Assembly: GCA_021775005.1 (NCBI GenBank)
Contig: JAJFIK010000035.1
Location: 1-49,495 of the forward strand
DNA length: 49,495 nucleotides
Source: Rhodospirillales bacterium
GTDB lineage: Bacteria > Pseudomonadota > Alphaproteobacteria > JAJFIK01
Direction of reading: 5' to 3'
A program made the position numbers and the translations under genes. Position 1 is the first letter of the stretch; each line of letters starts with the position of its first letter. Under the pieces are notes generated by a model that worked only from the letters and a program-made list of their open reading frames with translations, was not told the DNA's origin and searched no databases. Below, in pieces: positions 26,719-36,300 of this stretch.

Positions 26719-28257
26719 GTGAATCAAAAGATAGACATGCGAGCGCGCACAAAAGTGGCTGAGGGGCCGCCATCGGACCCCTTGTTTTGGGCGGCTGAGA
26801 AACTCAAGGAAGCCGAAACGCTTCGCAAGTCAAAAAACCTGACGCGCGCCAGACGCATATGTGCGGACCTGCTGGAACGCTTTCCCGAATATGTCGGCGC
26901 GCTCCATACATTGGGGCTTGTCCTCGCTGACATGGAGAAATACGAGGAGTCCGTCGCTCAATTGAGCAAAGCGGCCATGTACTGCCCGCTCGATTGGCGC
27001 ATCCTAACGGCGCTCAGTAACGTGAACCTTCAATTGGGGCGGGTCGATACGGCCCGTGTGGCCTTGGAACAGGCGCAAAAGCTCAAACCGGATGATCCGG
27101 TCATTCTGGGCACGCTTGCGGAGATTTACCGCAACCAAAAAGATTATGAACTTGCGGCCCAAACATTTGAGCAGTTTTTGGCCGTTGATAGCTCGGTACC
27201 CAGCACACGAAAATTGCTTGCTGATTGCTATGAGCACCTTGGCTGGCTTGAGAAAGCAGCGGCGATTTATGAGACAATGGTTGCGGAAGACCTATTGGAT
27301 ATTTCTGTGGTATCGGGCATCGCGCAACTGCCCGCAGGGTTCACAACCCTCGAGCCGGTTTCATTGCTAGAAAAAATACCGGAAGCGGCAAAGGACGACC
27401 TCTCATCCTACAAATTCGCGCGCGGCTTTGCCCTGCATCGGGCAGGGCGATACGACGAGGCTTGGCCGCTTTTTGTAGATGCCAACCAGGAAAGTCGGCG
27501 GGAGATTGCTCAGGAATGGGAAGCCACCGCTGACTACCGTCGCAAATCACTAGAGTTTGCAAAGTCCCTTCCTGAATTGACTGAGGCGCCGCCCCTATCT
27601 GAGGATCATCCGGTTTCGCTGTTTATCCTGGGGCCATCACGATCAGGAAAGACAACCCTTGAGCGGGCAGTAAGTAATCTGACCGGTGTGAAGCGGGGGT
27701 ATGAAAACCCCATCGTTGAAAACAACGTGCGCCGAACCTTGCAAGTTTCTGGCTGCATAACGCGTACGGGCATAAACGGTATGCCCCCCGCGCTTGATGC
27801 AACATTTCAAGGACATTACTTGGATGAACTTCGGGAGAGGGCCGATGGGGCGAAAGTTTTTACAAATACCCACCCTGGCAAATTGACCGAGGTCATGCGC
27901 TATGCGCGCTCCCTCCCAGGTTGCCGTGTCGTCTTTGTAAAGCGAGACCCCATGGACCTCACCTTGCGCATCTACATGAAGAGCTATGCTAGCGGTAATG
28001 CCTATGCCTATGACCTCAAAACCATCAGAGAGCATATTGATTGGTATTACGGCTTGATGGATATCTGCATGGAAAAACTGCCCCATATGTGTGTCATGTT
28101 AAATTACGAAGACATCATTGAGGATCCGGGGGCAGCGCTTAACAAGGTGGCTAACTTGTGCGGCATTGATGGCGTGCCGAGCGAGCTTCCTGCGATCGGC
28201 GATGATCGAGGGGCGGCTGAGCCCTATAAAGATCGGCTCAATGAGGCGCTTACATAG
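26719..28257 (+). CDS. TPR-repeat sulfotransferase family protein
   Basis: The protein is 512 aa from the GTG at 26,719, behind AGAGGGG; a TTG at 26,692 is an alternative. Residues ~20-200 are tetratricopeptide repeats (GALHTLGLVLADMEKYEESVAQLSKAA, DPVILGTLAEIYRNQKDYELAAQTFEQ, read in parts). The C-terminal half is a sulfotransferase domain: the 5'-phosphosulfate loop FILGPSRSGKTTLERAVSN, the 3'-phosphate motif VFVKRDPMDLTLRIYMKSY, and the family's AYDLKTIREHIDWYYGLMD followed by LNYEDIIEDPGAAL. The usual loop is PRSGTT; here it reads SRSGKTT, with an inserted lysine that makes it Walker-like. The acceptor is unknown; such proteins often act on glycans, lipids or peptides. No signal peptide. 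Confidence 0.87.
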   Translation: MNQKIDMRARTKVAEGPPSDPLFWAAEKLKEAETLRKSKNLTRARRICADLLERFPEYVGALHTLGLVLADMEKYEESVAQLSKAAMYCPLDWRILTALSNVNLQLGRVDTARVALEQAQKLKPDDPVILGTLAEIYRNQKDYELAAQTFEQFLAVDSSVPSTRKLLADCYEHLGWLEKAAAIYETMVAEDLLDISVVSGIAQLPAGFTTLEPVSLLEKIPEAAKDDLSSYKFARGFALHRAGRYDEAWPLFVDANQESRREIAQEWEATADYRRKSLEFAKSLPELTEAPPLSEDHPVSLFILGPSRSGKTTLERAVSNLTGVKRGYENPIVENNVRRTLQVSGCITRTGINGMPPALDATFQGHYLDELRERADGAKVFTNTHPGKLTEVMRYARSLPGCRVVFVKRDPMDLTLRIYMKSYASGNAYAYDLKTIREHIDWYYGLMDICMEKLPHMCVMLNYEDIIEDPGAALNKVANLCGIDGVPSELPAIGDDRGAAEPYKDRLNEALT

Positions 28258-28288
28258 AAAAAAGGCGACCACAGGGGGCCGCCTTTTT
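28258..28288. terminator. Bidirectional terminator between convergent genes
   Basis: AAAAAAGGCG (28,258-28,267) pairs with CGCCTTTTT (28,280-28,288), giving A-run, GC stem and T-run in both directions. It starts directly after the sulfotransferase stop codon and faces the leftward beta-barrel gene, so it can serve both. Confidence 0.9.
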
Positions 28289-28322
28289 ACCTAATTGAAT
28301 AGCTTAAGCAAGTTCGGTTTGT

Positions 28323-29021
28323 TTATCCGCCAAACTGCCAAGTGATACCAATCCGGAAGGTATAGGCATTGAGATCAATGTCGCCGACCGTTCTGCCGTC
28401 AGTACAAGATGTATGGCAGACCCAGTCTTCCTCACCGAAGAAGTAGTAGAGACCTTCAGCGCGGACCGCGAGGTTTGGCGCAATCTTGTGCTCCACGCCA
28501 GCGCCCACGACACCGCCGTAGTCCCAACCATCGACAGGTTCCTGATTACCGCTTGAACCATAATGGAGAACTGTGTCGACATCCGTAAAAGCGACGCCGC
28601 CGGTGACATAAATGAGAGCATCACTGCCGACTTCTTGCCCAAGTCGGCCACGCAACGATGCGAGGTAGCTCGCTTCACCGCGGAAGCCATCAGTCGATGC
28701 TGCGAAATTGTTTTCGTCCCAATCAAAGATGAGCCAATCAACGTCGCCTTCAAGACCGACCACCAAGCTACCATCTAGGTCCCAATTGTAACCTACATGG
28801 AGACCAACAAGCGCTCCGTCGAGATTTGAAACGGCATTCGCTGCAGAAGACGAAGCCGAAGCAATGTACGAAATATCAAGGTCCGCCTCGCCGAATCCAG
28901 TGTGGACACCGCCATAGAAGCCTTGCCAATTCGATCCATCTTGTGCTGACGCCGTGCCGACACCTAGCCCTGTGGCCAGTGCCGCAGCACATACTGTAAT
29001 TAGAAGTCTATTTTTCTCCAT
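28323..29021 (-). CDS. Outer-membrane beta-barrel protein (Omp25/RopB type)
   Basis: The protein is 232 aa with a signal peptide ending ASAQD (about residue 27). The mature part is a small eight-strand beta-barrel of the OMP_b-brl family. It begins NWQGFYGGVHTGFGEADL, contains LHVGYNWDLDGSLVVGLEGDVDW, LRGRLGQEVGSDALIYVTGGVAFTDVD and AVRAEGLYYFFG (read in parts), and ends TFRIGITWQFGG. The GFYGG...G.NW...GLE.D pattern is typical of abundant alphaproteobacterial surface proteins. Two cysteines (VCHTSCTDG) sit in a predicted loop. The downstream terminator is shared with the sulfotransferase gene. Confidence 0.88.
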   Translation of the reverse strand: MEKNRLLITVCAAALATGLGVGTASAQDGSNWQGFYGGVHTGFGEADLDISYIASASSSAANAVSNLDGALVGLHVGYNWDLDGSLVVGLEGDVDWLIFDWDENNFAASTDGFRGEASYLASLRGRLGQEVGSDALIYVTGGVAFTDVDTVLHYGSSGNQEPVDGWDYGGVVGAGVEHKIAPNLAVRAEGLYYFFGEEDWVCHTSCTDGRTVGDIDLNAYTFRIGITWQFGG

Positions 29022-29467
29022 TTTACAGACACCCCTTCATTATCCATCTGCGTAAGCAGTTATAATTCTGTCCAAAAAGGTGATTAAGCCTAGACCTCCA
29101 AATGCCCGCACGTAAGCGTTGACAAGGTGATTCGAAAAACACCAAAAAAGAAGTGAATTGGAGAATTATCCAATAAAGTCAAAGAGTTGGTGAAAATTAG
29201 AGGTGTTGCTAAAATGCCATTGGTTAACAAAAACTTAACCCTATGCTGGGGCGGTTTGAGCCCAAGCGGCGGCAAGCGCCCTTTGATGATGGTTTGTCAG
29301 CCCGCCACCATGCGTCAGATTCGTTAACCATAATCCAGATGATTTCATCGGGAAAAGATTGGGGGCGGGGCTCTCGTTTGGCGCACCGGCGTCTGAAAAC
29401 GGAGCAATTTTTTCACGGAAAAATGGCGCAGCGCCCAGTTGTGCACTGAGTCTGCTCACTCCTTGTA

Positions 29468-29519
29468 AACAGGGAAAACTTCTTGCGGAACAGGGAAAGC
29501 CAGACTTTGAACAGGGAAG
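29468..29519 (+). repeat. Three AACAGGGAA direct repeats at exact 21-bp spacing
   Basis: AACAGGGAA begins at 29,468, 29,489 and 29,510; each start is 21 bp from the next, two DNA helical turns. The flanks are only loosely conserved. Similar short GAACAGGGAA arrays occur, as far as I recall, in alphaproteobacterial intergenic DNA without assigned function. They lie 240-290 bp upstream of the giant operon and would all face one side of the helix. Confidence 0.7.
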
Positions 29520-29737
29520 AGAAGCTACGCAAAAAGAACTCGGCCCAGCCTCGCGCAGCGCTTCGGCTCTACCAATGGCGGGAAGAGGTTCTGGGTCTCA
29601 GGTCAGATCCACAATCCTAACTCAATTCGCGGACCCGTTTCTGAGGAGCAGGTCACCCGAAAGGGTTCCTCAACTATATATTGCAGGCAGGAAACGACAT
29701 GCCTATAAGTAGATTATTATTGGAATTGTTAAACTAA

Positions 29738-29749
29738 CTCCCATGGGAG
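29738..29749 (+). promoter_or_regulatory. Palindrome overlapping the ribosome-binding site of the first giant gene
   Basis: CTCCCATGGGAG is a perfect 12-bp palindrome whose right half is part of the GGGAGG Shine-Dalgarno run. The TTG start lies at 29,756. It could be a chance palindrome, a protein site, or an RNA dimer/hairpin element that limits translation. Confidence 0.35.
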
Positions 29750-29755
29750 GAATGG

Positions 29756-32700
29756 TTGGCTTCCAAGTTTTATTTCTTCACAGACCCTGCGGCTTTGGGC
29801 CCACAGACCGGAGGCCAAACCTTCGGTCCGACAGCTGCATCCGGGAGCAAAGATCGCTTTCGAGTCTGTGATCTTCATAAAGTCAAAAGTGGTGGTGCGG
29901 CAAACGCCTACGCAGTTTGCAAGGGTCGGGCTTGTATCCAAGAACAGGCTGGACCTTCTGGTACGGCAACTTTGAATTTGATCCTTCAGCCCTTAGTTCA
30001 GCCACCGTTCGAATTTCCATACGTTGAATATTACATTTACCGAAACATTGATCCTGGTTCACTTCTTCAAGGCGGCCAACTCAATCTTGGAAAGGAGGGC
30101 AGTGGGGCGCATACAAACGACCTGATCAAATACATCCGCGAAAAGGTGCTGAAAGAAACGAACCCGCCAGCCACCCCTCTTGTGGATGCCCATTACATTG
30201 GCCTTGATCGGGTGGAACTCACTGGAAATTTTGGAGATCTCCAACCAATTGATCACCTGTTTCGCTACACAGGCGGGGCAGAACTTCCCATTGTCCAGGC
30301 CGGTTGGAAACTTGGCACATTCGCGAGCAGCGAAGGAGCCGGCATCGAAGTTGTTGTTCAAACCTTTGGGTCTCAACCCTCATTGGAATGGGCGCGCTCC
30401 GCCAGTGGCGGGGTCGTTGAGGCGGACAAGCTTGCAAGCGCATCACCAACTTATGCAGAAAGGCTGCAGCGCGAGGCCATTGGTTGTTTTGTGGACCCAT
30501 GTGCGTTCTGGGGGATGTTCTTTACATCGGGGTTATGGTTTCGCGATCCCGCCGACGATCACAAGCGTTTCAAGAAAAAACTGCTCTGCGATAAACTCTT
30601 CACTGCTGGCGGGATTTTCAAAAATCACGGCCGCGTCTATCTGAACATCAGAAATGAGACGGGCTATTCCTACAATTTCTATGGGAACTACAACGATGGT
30701 AGTGGTCAAAATCTGTACGTCGGTTCCGATGAAACAACGTTAGCACTGAAAAGTTTCGGCGACGATAAATGGCCCATCCAATACAGTGATGGCCTTACCG
30801 GACAAACGCTGGCCTTCAAACTCTGTCGTACCGGCAATGATAAGCCACTGCTCTTCGTGCATCGGGGCGGTTCGGCATCAGATGATGGACGTTTCATCAA
30901 AAGTAATAGGTTGATTGACGGCAACAATCCCGAATGGACAAAACCAGTAACATTGCGTCGCCCAACTGACGGAGGCGTTCATCCCCCATGGTGTTTCGTG
31001 CTGCACTATTTGCGCACCTATGATGGAACGCAAACAGGTCCGCCGCCGACCGGCGTGTTCGATACAAGCGAACTTCAAGTGGGTCCAGTGGGCGATCGCT
31101 TGGTTGCTGCCTTTCGGCAGATGTGGCCGGTAACGGCTCCGACTTCACCATCGGCGGCAGCTACGGACGCCAAATACAAATACCAATATGTGAGCGACAA
31201 AGTTCTTCGCTATGACGGCGCAACGAAGGAAGACCCCGCCGATACAGCCGCGCCTAAACGCAGCATGACCTATGACCGCATGGGTGAAACCACATATGTG
31301 CTGACCAAGGGCGTGGGGACGACTACTGCAGGTGAGGACGCCGTCGTCGGTGTTCATACGCCCATGTTTAGCCATCGGCGCAGCACGAGCGGGTCGTTTG
31401 GAGCGGCACCAACCTCGCGCCCCAGTTCTTCGATTCTCGGGATGATTTACAATGACACGAATTTTGTTCCGTCAACACAGAAGGTAAGCTTGAGCGGCGG
31501 CACTGATGTGGATGTTTTAACGCTTCAGGGATTGAACACTAATGTCCCACTCAAGAATCAGCTGTTTGATCTAACATTCCTGTGCATGGGCAAGGATGAG
31601 ATCAAACCTGCCATTGATACGGCAGAAACAACAACCAGCCCTAATTTCGCAACATACCATAACCCTCTCTTTGTAACTTTGAGACCACCATCGGCTGGTG
31701 CGGGACAACCTGCAAATACCAGCGCCTTTGACGTTTCAGCATTGGAATGGAGTTTAGAAACCAACATTGCTCCGGCCTATTCTGTCGACGGCATCTTTTT
31801 TTCAACAGCCAATTATAACGGCGGCAGTTTGGTCGATCGGAAGAAGACGTATACCGAGACAGGAGAAGAGAAGCTTCTTTCGGCTTCAAGTAAGTGGGAC
31901 GGATTTATTGAAAAGGACAAGTTGGGATCCCAAGTCAATGCGCAAATGAAAGCGCTTGTTGATGATTTCACCGCTGCCGTGACGGCTGTGCCGTCCATGG
32001 CCACTGGCACTGTTAATCCGGAGACCGCACTTGCGCAGCTTGTGGAACAATACGCCAAGGCGATTTGGGATCGCGCCGTCCTTTTGGCCGCTGACCCGGC
32101 GTTTGAGGAACATGCGGACACGGCGCTTTATTGCGCGCGTGCAAAAATGGAAGTGGCGCTTAAGAGCCATCTTTATGTTCTCAACGATGCACCGTTGGCC
32201 AAGACATTGATTGCGCGTTTTGAAGCGTTGTCGCGAAATTATGCCGGGCTCGATTTTTCAACAGTAACGGCGAATGAAAAAGCCGTTCTGATCACTGGGT
32301 TTGATCCCTACTGGGGCAGCGCCAAGCCTGGGACCCCCAAAGTTGTCACGTCCAATCCATCAGGTAGGCTCGCGCTCTATCTCGCGCAAAAGACCGATCA
32401 TGAGTACACCGGCCCCTACTCTCCATCTTATACTGGACCACCACCACCGCCGCTGAAATTCTTTGCCAGGACATGCATATTCCCCGTCCGTTGGGTCGAT
32501 TTCGAAAACAACATCGTTGAAGACACAATTGATGAGGCCAAGAAATCATTTTCAACCTCGGTTTCGTTTTCGGCCATTTGCACTTGTAGTTTGAATCCAT
32601 ATATTGCCCAATGGATCAACCTTCCTAAAAACTCGGCGAATATAGAGAACGTGATCCACGCAAGATTGGATCGTTTTGCTGGCAGATGCCGGGCGGGCTA

Positions 32701-33301
32701 TGACAATGATAATAAGGACGCATATGACAATACGAAATTACCCGGTGGTTTAGATTGGCTCGACAATACGCGCCCTCCCTCGGACAAGAGGACTTACTAC
32801 GAAACCCAATTCAAGTTGTCAGATCCAAGCGACGAAGTGGATGCCTATGACGGACTTGACATAAAATTGCGCTATGACCAGAGCTATGAATTCGAAGACA
32901 CGAGTGGAGGAACACGCAAGAGTCACGCAGGTTGGGAGGCGATAGGATCAGATTCATGGACAAAAGTTGAACTGAAAAAGGAGGCGGAATTTGTAAATTC
33001 TCCGACGGGCGGATCGAATACAAATCCTCTTACGAATGCTGTTCCACCTGGGCTATCGCCGTTAGTCAAGGAAGCCAATAGCGGTTCCGGTGGCAGTTAC
33101 CTTTCCAATGAGATATTCTACCGTGTTTCAAATCTGGTTCAGTCATCTGGGTCAAGCTATTCGGGTGTGAAAAACGGCCATGTCCATGTGGCAGAACTCT
33201 CAACGACTGTACCGCTCAAAGGAGTCTATGGAACCAAAGCTGTAACTGCACACCATCTCGCGCAAAGCGTCCTTGCCATTCTTGACGGCACATTGAAATA
33301 G
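29756..33301 (+). CDS. Giant protein 1: unknown N-terminus, C-terminal peptidase-C15-like domain
   Basis: The protein is 1181 aa, starting at TTG with GGGAGG 5 nt upstream, and has no signal peptide. The N-terminal ~800 residues match nothing I know. They include an aromatic segment with two cysteines, GCFVDPCAFWGMFFTSGLWF (about 243-262), and beta-rich stretches such as GRVYLNIRNETGYSYNFYGNY. A helical segment follows (about 740-840). The last 340 residues resemble pyroglutamyl peptidase I. TGFDPYWG at 847-854 matches the family TGFEPFGG. GGSYLSNEIFY near 1112-1122 matches AGTYVCNHxFY, with Ser1117 in place of the nucleophilic Cys. HVHVAEL with His1144 matches the catalytic FIHVPYLP. Glu964 could be the acidic residue. 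It is the first gene of a three-gene operon. Function unknown. Confidence 0.75.
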   Translation: MASKFYFFTDPAALGPQTGGQTFGPTAASGSKDRFRVCDLHKVKSGGAANAYAVCKGRACIQEQAGPSGTATLNLILQPLVQPPFEFPYVEYYIYRNIDPGSLLQGGQLNLGKEGSGAHTNDLIKYIREKVLKETNPPATPLVDAHYIGLDRVELTGNFGDLQPIDHLFRYTGGAELPIVQAGWKLGTFASSEGAGIEVVVQTFGSQPSLEWARSASGGVVEADKLASASPTYAERLQREAIGCFVDPCAFWGMFFTSGLWFRDPADDHKRFKKKLLCDKLFTAGGIFKNHGRVYLNIRNETGYSYNFYGNYNDGSGQNLYVGSDETTLALKSFGDDKWPIQYSDGLTGQTLAFKLCRTGNDKPLLFVHRGGSASDDGRFIKSNRLIDGNNPEWTKPVTLRRPTDGGVHPPWCFVLHYLRTYDGTQTGPPPTGVFDTSELQVGPVGDRLVAAFRQMWPVTAPTSPSAAATDAKYKYQYVSDKVLRYDGATKEDPADTAAPKRSMTYDRMGETTYVLTKGVGTTTAGEDAVVGVHTPMFSHRRSTSGSFGAAPTSRPSSSILGMIYNDTNFVPSTQKVSLSGGTDVDVLTLQGLNTNVPLKNQLFDLTFLCMGKDEIKPAIDTAETTTSPNFATYHNPLFVTLRPPSAGAGQPANTSAFDVSALEWSLETNIAPAYSVDGIFFSTANYNGGSLVDRKKTYTETGEEKLLSASSKWDGFIEKDKLGSQVNAQMKALVDDFTAAVTAVPSMATGTVNPETALAQLVEQYAKAIWDRAVLLAADPAFEEHADTALYCARAKMEVALKSHLYVLNDAPLAKTLIARFEALSRNYAGLDFSTVTANEKAVLITGFDPYWGSAKPGTPKVVTSNPSGRLALYLAQKTDHEYTGPYSPSYTGPPPPPLKFFARTCIFPVRWVDFENNIVEDTIDEAKKSFSTSVSFSAICTCSLNPYIAQWINLPKNSANIENVIHARLDRFAGRCRAGYDNDNKDAYDNTKLPGGLDWLDNTRPPSDKRTYYETQFKLSDPSDEVDAYDGLDIKLRYDQSYEFEDTSGGTRKSHAGWEAIGSDSWTKVELKKEAEFVNSPTGGSNTNPLTNAVPPGLSPLVKEANSGSGGSYLSNEIFYRVSNLVQSSGSSYSGVKNGHVHVAELSTTVPLKGVYGTKAVTAHHLAQSVLAILDGTLK

Positions 33302-33314
33302 GCGGGGATGACGG

Positions 33315-36300
33315 ATGAGCACAGCTAAACACCCCCCCGTAACAACCCTTCTGCCAAGTATTCAGAGCAATATGGGCGTTATAAACGGTATTGGCTTTGT
33401 GGACTCCTTGGGCAACGCCATAGACGATTTGCAAGACAAACTTTTTGGCAAATTACGCTACCGCGACCTTACCATCGAAAAGAGCATGAGCGGTGACATT
33501 GGCCAGTACCGCCTGACCTTGATGACAGAAGAACCGATCGATTTGGCCCTGCCTGCGGGGCTCAATCTGATTGCCTTTCCGGATGCGGAGCCGTCGAACG
33601 GCTCATCGGTTGATCTCTCCTTCACATATGACTGGCCGATCAAGGGATACGTCCGAGACTTCAGTATAGGAAAGAACCCGGCACTAGTGGCCTTTGAGGT
33701 TTTCCTGCGCCTCGCGGGAACGGACAAAGAAACCTTCCTCCAGCAATTGTTGGACGTGGTGGCACCATCATCGTCCGACTACGGATGGCTGATCGGTAAG
33801 ATCAACACATGGGTCACCACCAAGACATGGCCTGAGCCGTTCTCGCTCACAGTTGCAGATCTCACCTCCGGTGCGGAAATTGACGAAGTGCTGGAAGAGT
33901 TGGTTGAAAAAAGTATCGATCCTTATCAAATGGCGTTTGAAGCCATATTCGAAGATTTCGGCGCCATCGACATTGATCAGACGGTTCAAGATCTATCGGA
34001 CTTTTTTCGTGACCTCATTGGGGAGATTGACCGCAATGATATTGAAGAGCTTCTTCTGCCCCATGTAATCATTGAGATTGCGAGCGTTGGGTTTGCCATT
34101 GAATTTCCTGCAAATGTTCTTCGGCCGCTCGATGGCAGCGCGGCCTCGCGGCTTAGCTTCACAGCGGGAGGCGTAAGTTATGATACAAAAACCGGGTTCG
34201 ATATCGCGCTCGACGAAGCGATTACCGCCACACTGACGCCGTCGGAAATTGGCCGCACGGGTCTCACCATCCTGATTGACGGTGCCAAGCTTGATCTAAG
34301 CCCGAAATACAATATCCCCGAGGCCATTGCCGATATGCGTCCGTCGGATTTTATGGGCGTATTTTTCAAGGCGGTCGAAATTGGCCTTCCCGAAAAGTGG
34401 TTTGCCAAGGCGCAAGGCTCCAGCGGCCCTTCGTCGACCCTTGCCATAGTGGGACGGAACCTTCTTATCGGCACCGGCGGGCTGTCGGGCACCGTGGGCC
34501 TTGAAGCCATTGATGCGATTTCCAGCGCGCCAGCGGACCTCCCCATCGATCCGGCTGGAGCCGAACTTAGCTTTGTGTTGGGGCCAAAATCCGATGACGG
34601 CAGCGCACGTAAGGGATTTGCCCTTGGGTTTTCGTCCTTCCACATGAAGTTCCGTCAGAACGTCTTGTTGGAAAGTTCCATTGCCGGAAGCATGACAATC
34701 CCGAAATTCAGTTCCAACCCGATTGGGATTGAACTCTTCATCGATAGCGATGGTGATTTTGAAGTAACGGCAAGTGTCGTCGGAGGGCATGACTTCGAGT
34801 TCGGTAAGGTCTTCACGTTCAAGGCGCGCGCCCTCAGCGTCGGTAAGGACGATGGGCGGGTTTACATCGCCGCCACCGGCGATCTCGATTTCAGTAACAA
34901 CGATCTTCTTAAGAACATCATCAAAGAACCGATTGGGCTGGAAAACTTCCGCATTTATAGCGATGGTTCGTTTGAAATCGATGGCGGCACCATTCCGCTA
35001 CCCGAAAGCATTATGATGCCGCTGGGTCCGGCAAAGATTGCAATCACCGCCATTCACTTTGGCTCTCACGAGCAAGAACACAACGGGCAGGTTCGGCAGT
35101 ATAAATATTGGGGCTTCGACGGGGGCATAAGTATCAACCCGGGCGGCGTCGATGCGCGCGGCGACGGTATAAAATACTACTTCACCGTGGATGACGGCCC
35201 ATTCCACGACTTCCTTCGCATCGAAGGGATCGGCATCGACCTTGTTATTCCGGGAACGGCCTCGAAGGACAAGGCGGCGCTGTTGCTTCAGGGCTATCTT
35301 GCTTTGAAGGACCCGGAATATGTGGGCTCGTTGTCATTCCAGCTTCCGCAGGTGCAAATCGCTGGCGGGGCGTCCATGAAGTACAACACGAAAATACCGG
35401 CATGGATTGTCGATACGCATTTGGAGTTGCCCGCCCCCATTCCGCTCGCGGCAACCGGGTTGGGGATTTACGGCTTTCGCGGATTATTCGGCCTTCGCTA
35501 TGTGGCGGCCAAGAGCGCCGTCGGCCTGGAGGATGAGGCAAGTTGGGGCGATTACTATCGCGCGGAAGACGCTACCAAAAACATGGGGCGCGGCCTTAGT
35601 ATTCCCAAGTTTCTAACGCCGGACGGAACAGTCGGTGCGAAGAACCCGTTTTCTATTGGAGCGGGGGTTAGTTTAGGAACGGCGACCGATGGCGCGAAGG
35701 TTTTTACCTCGCAGCTCTTCCTGCTTGTCTCAATCCCCAGCCTGATCATGCTGGAAGGGGGTTTTGATATTCTCGCCGATGAGCGTGTCGGGCTGACCGA
35801 TGAAGACCCTCCATTTTATGCGTATCTCGCTCTGTCGCGCGACTCCGTTGAGCTCGGCGCGGGCGCCAAATATCTTGTGCCGAAAGATACAGGTAAGGTG
35901 CTTAACCTCGAGGCAGTCTTCGAAGCGGCGTATTTCTTTCGCAACAAGTCCGCATGGTACGTGAACATCGGGACGATCAAAAAGCCGACGACCGCCCGCA
36001 TAATCAGCCTGTTCGATGCCTATTCTTATCTGATGCTGTCGGCCGGCGGCATCGCAACAGGTGCCGGGGTTCATTTCGATTTCAACAAGAAATATGGCCC
36101 GGTCCGCGTTGCCGCCTATGCGTATCTTGACCTCTGGGCCTATGTCAGCTTCGAGCGGCAGCAGGCCGGCGGCGGCATCGCCCTGGGAGGGTCGGTACGC
36201 GTAACCTTGTTCGGGTTCGGTTTCACGATAAGTCTGGACGCCGCCCTCACGGTTGAGGTGCCCAAGCCCTTCCTTGTGACGGGCCGCGTCAAAGTATGTG

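Larger units (their letters stand above)
29022..29755. other. 730-bp intergenic region upstream of the giant-gene operon
   Basis: I see no convincing gene here. A 117-codon open frame at 29,359-29,712 has low-complexity EQGK-type repeats and looks fortuitous. The first 200 bp are AT-rich and probably hold the promoter of the leftward beta-barrel gene. The right half holds three phased AACAGGGAA repeats and a palindrome at the giant operon's ribosome-binding site, described separately. Confidence 0.5.

Noticed and set aside
29359-29712. 117-codon rightward open frame upstream of the giant operon
   Set aside because: Its EQGK-type repetition comes from the 21-bp-spaced AACAGGGAA DNA repeats, and it has no ribosome-binding site or family resemblance.
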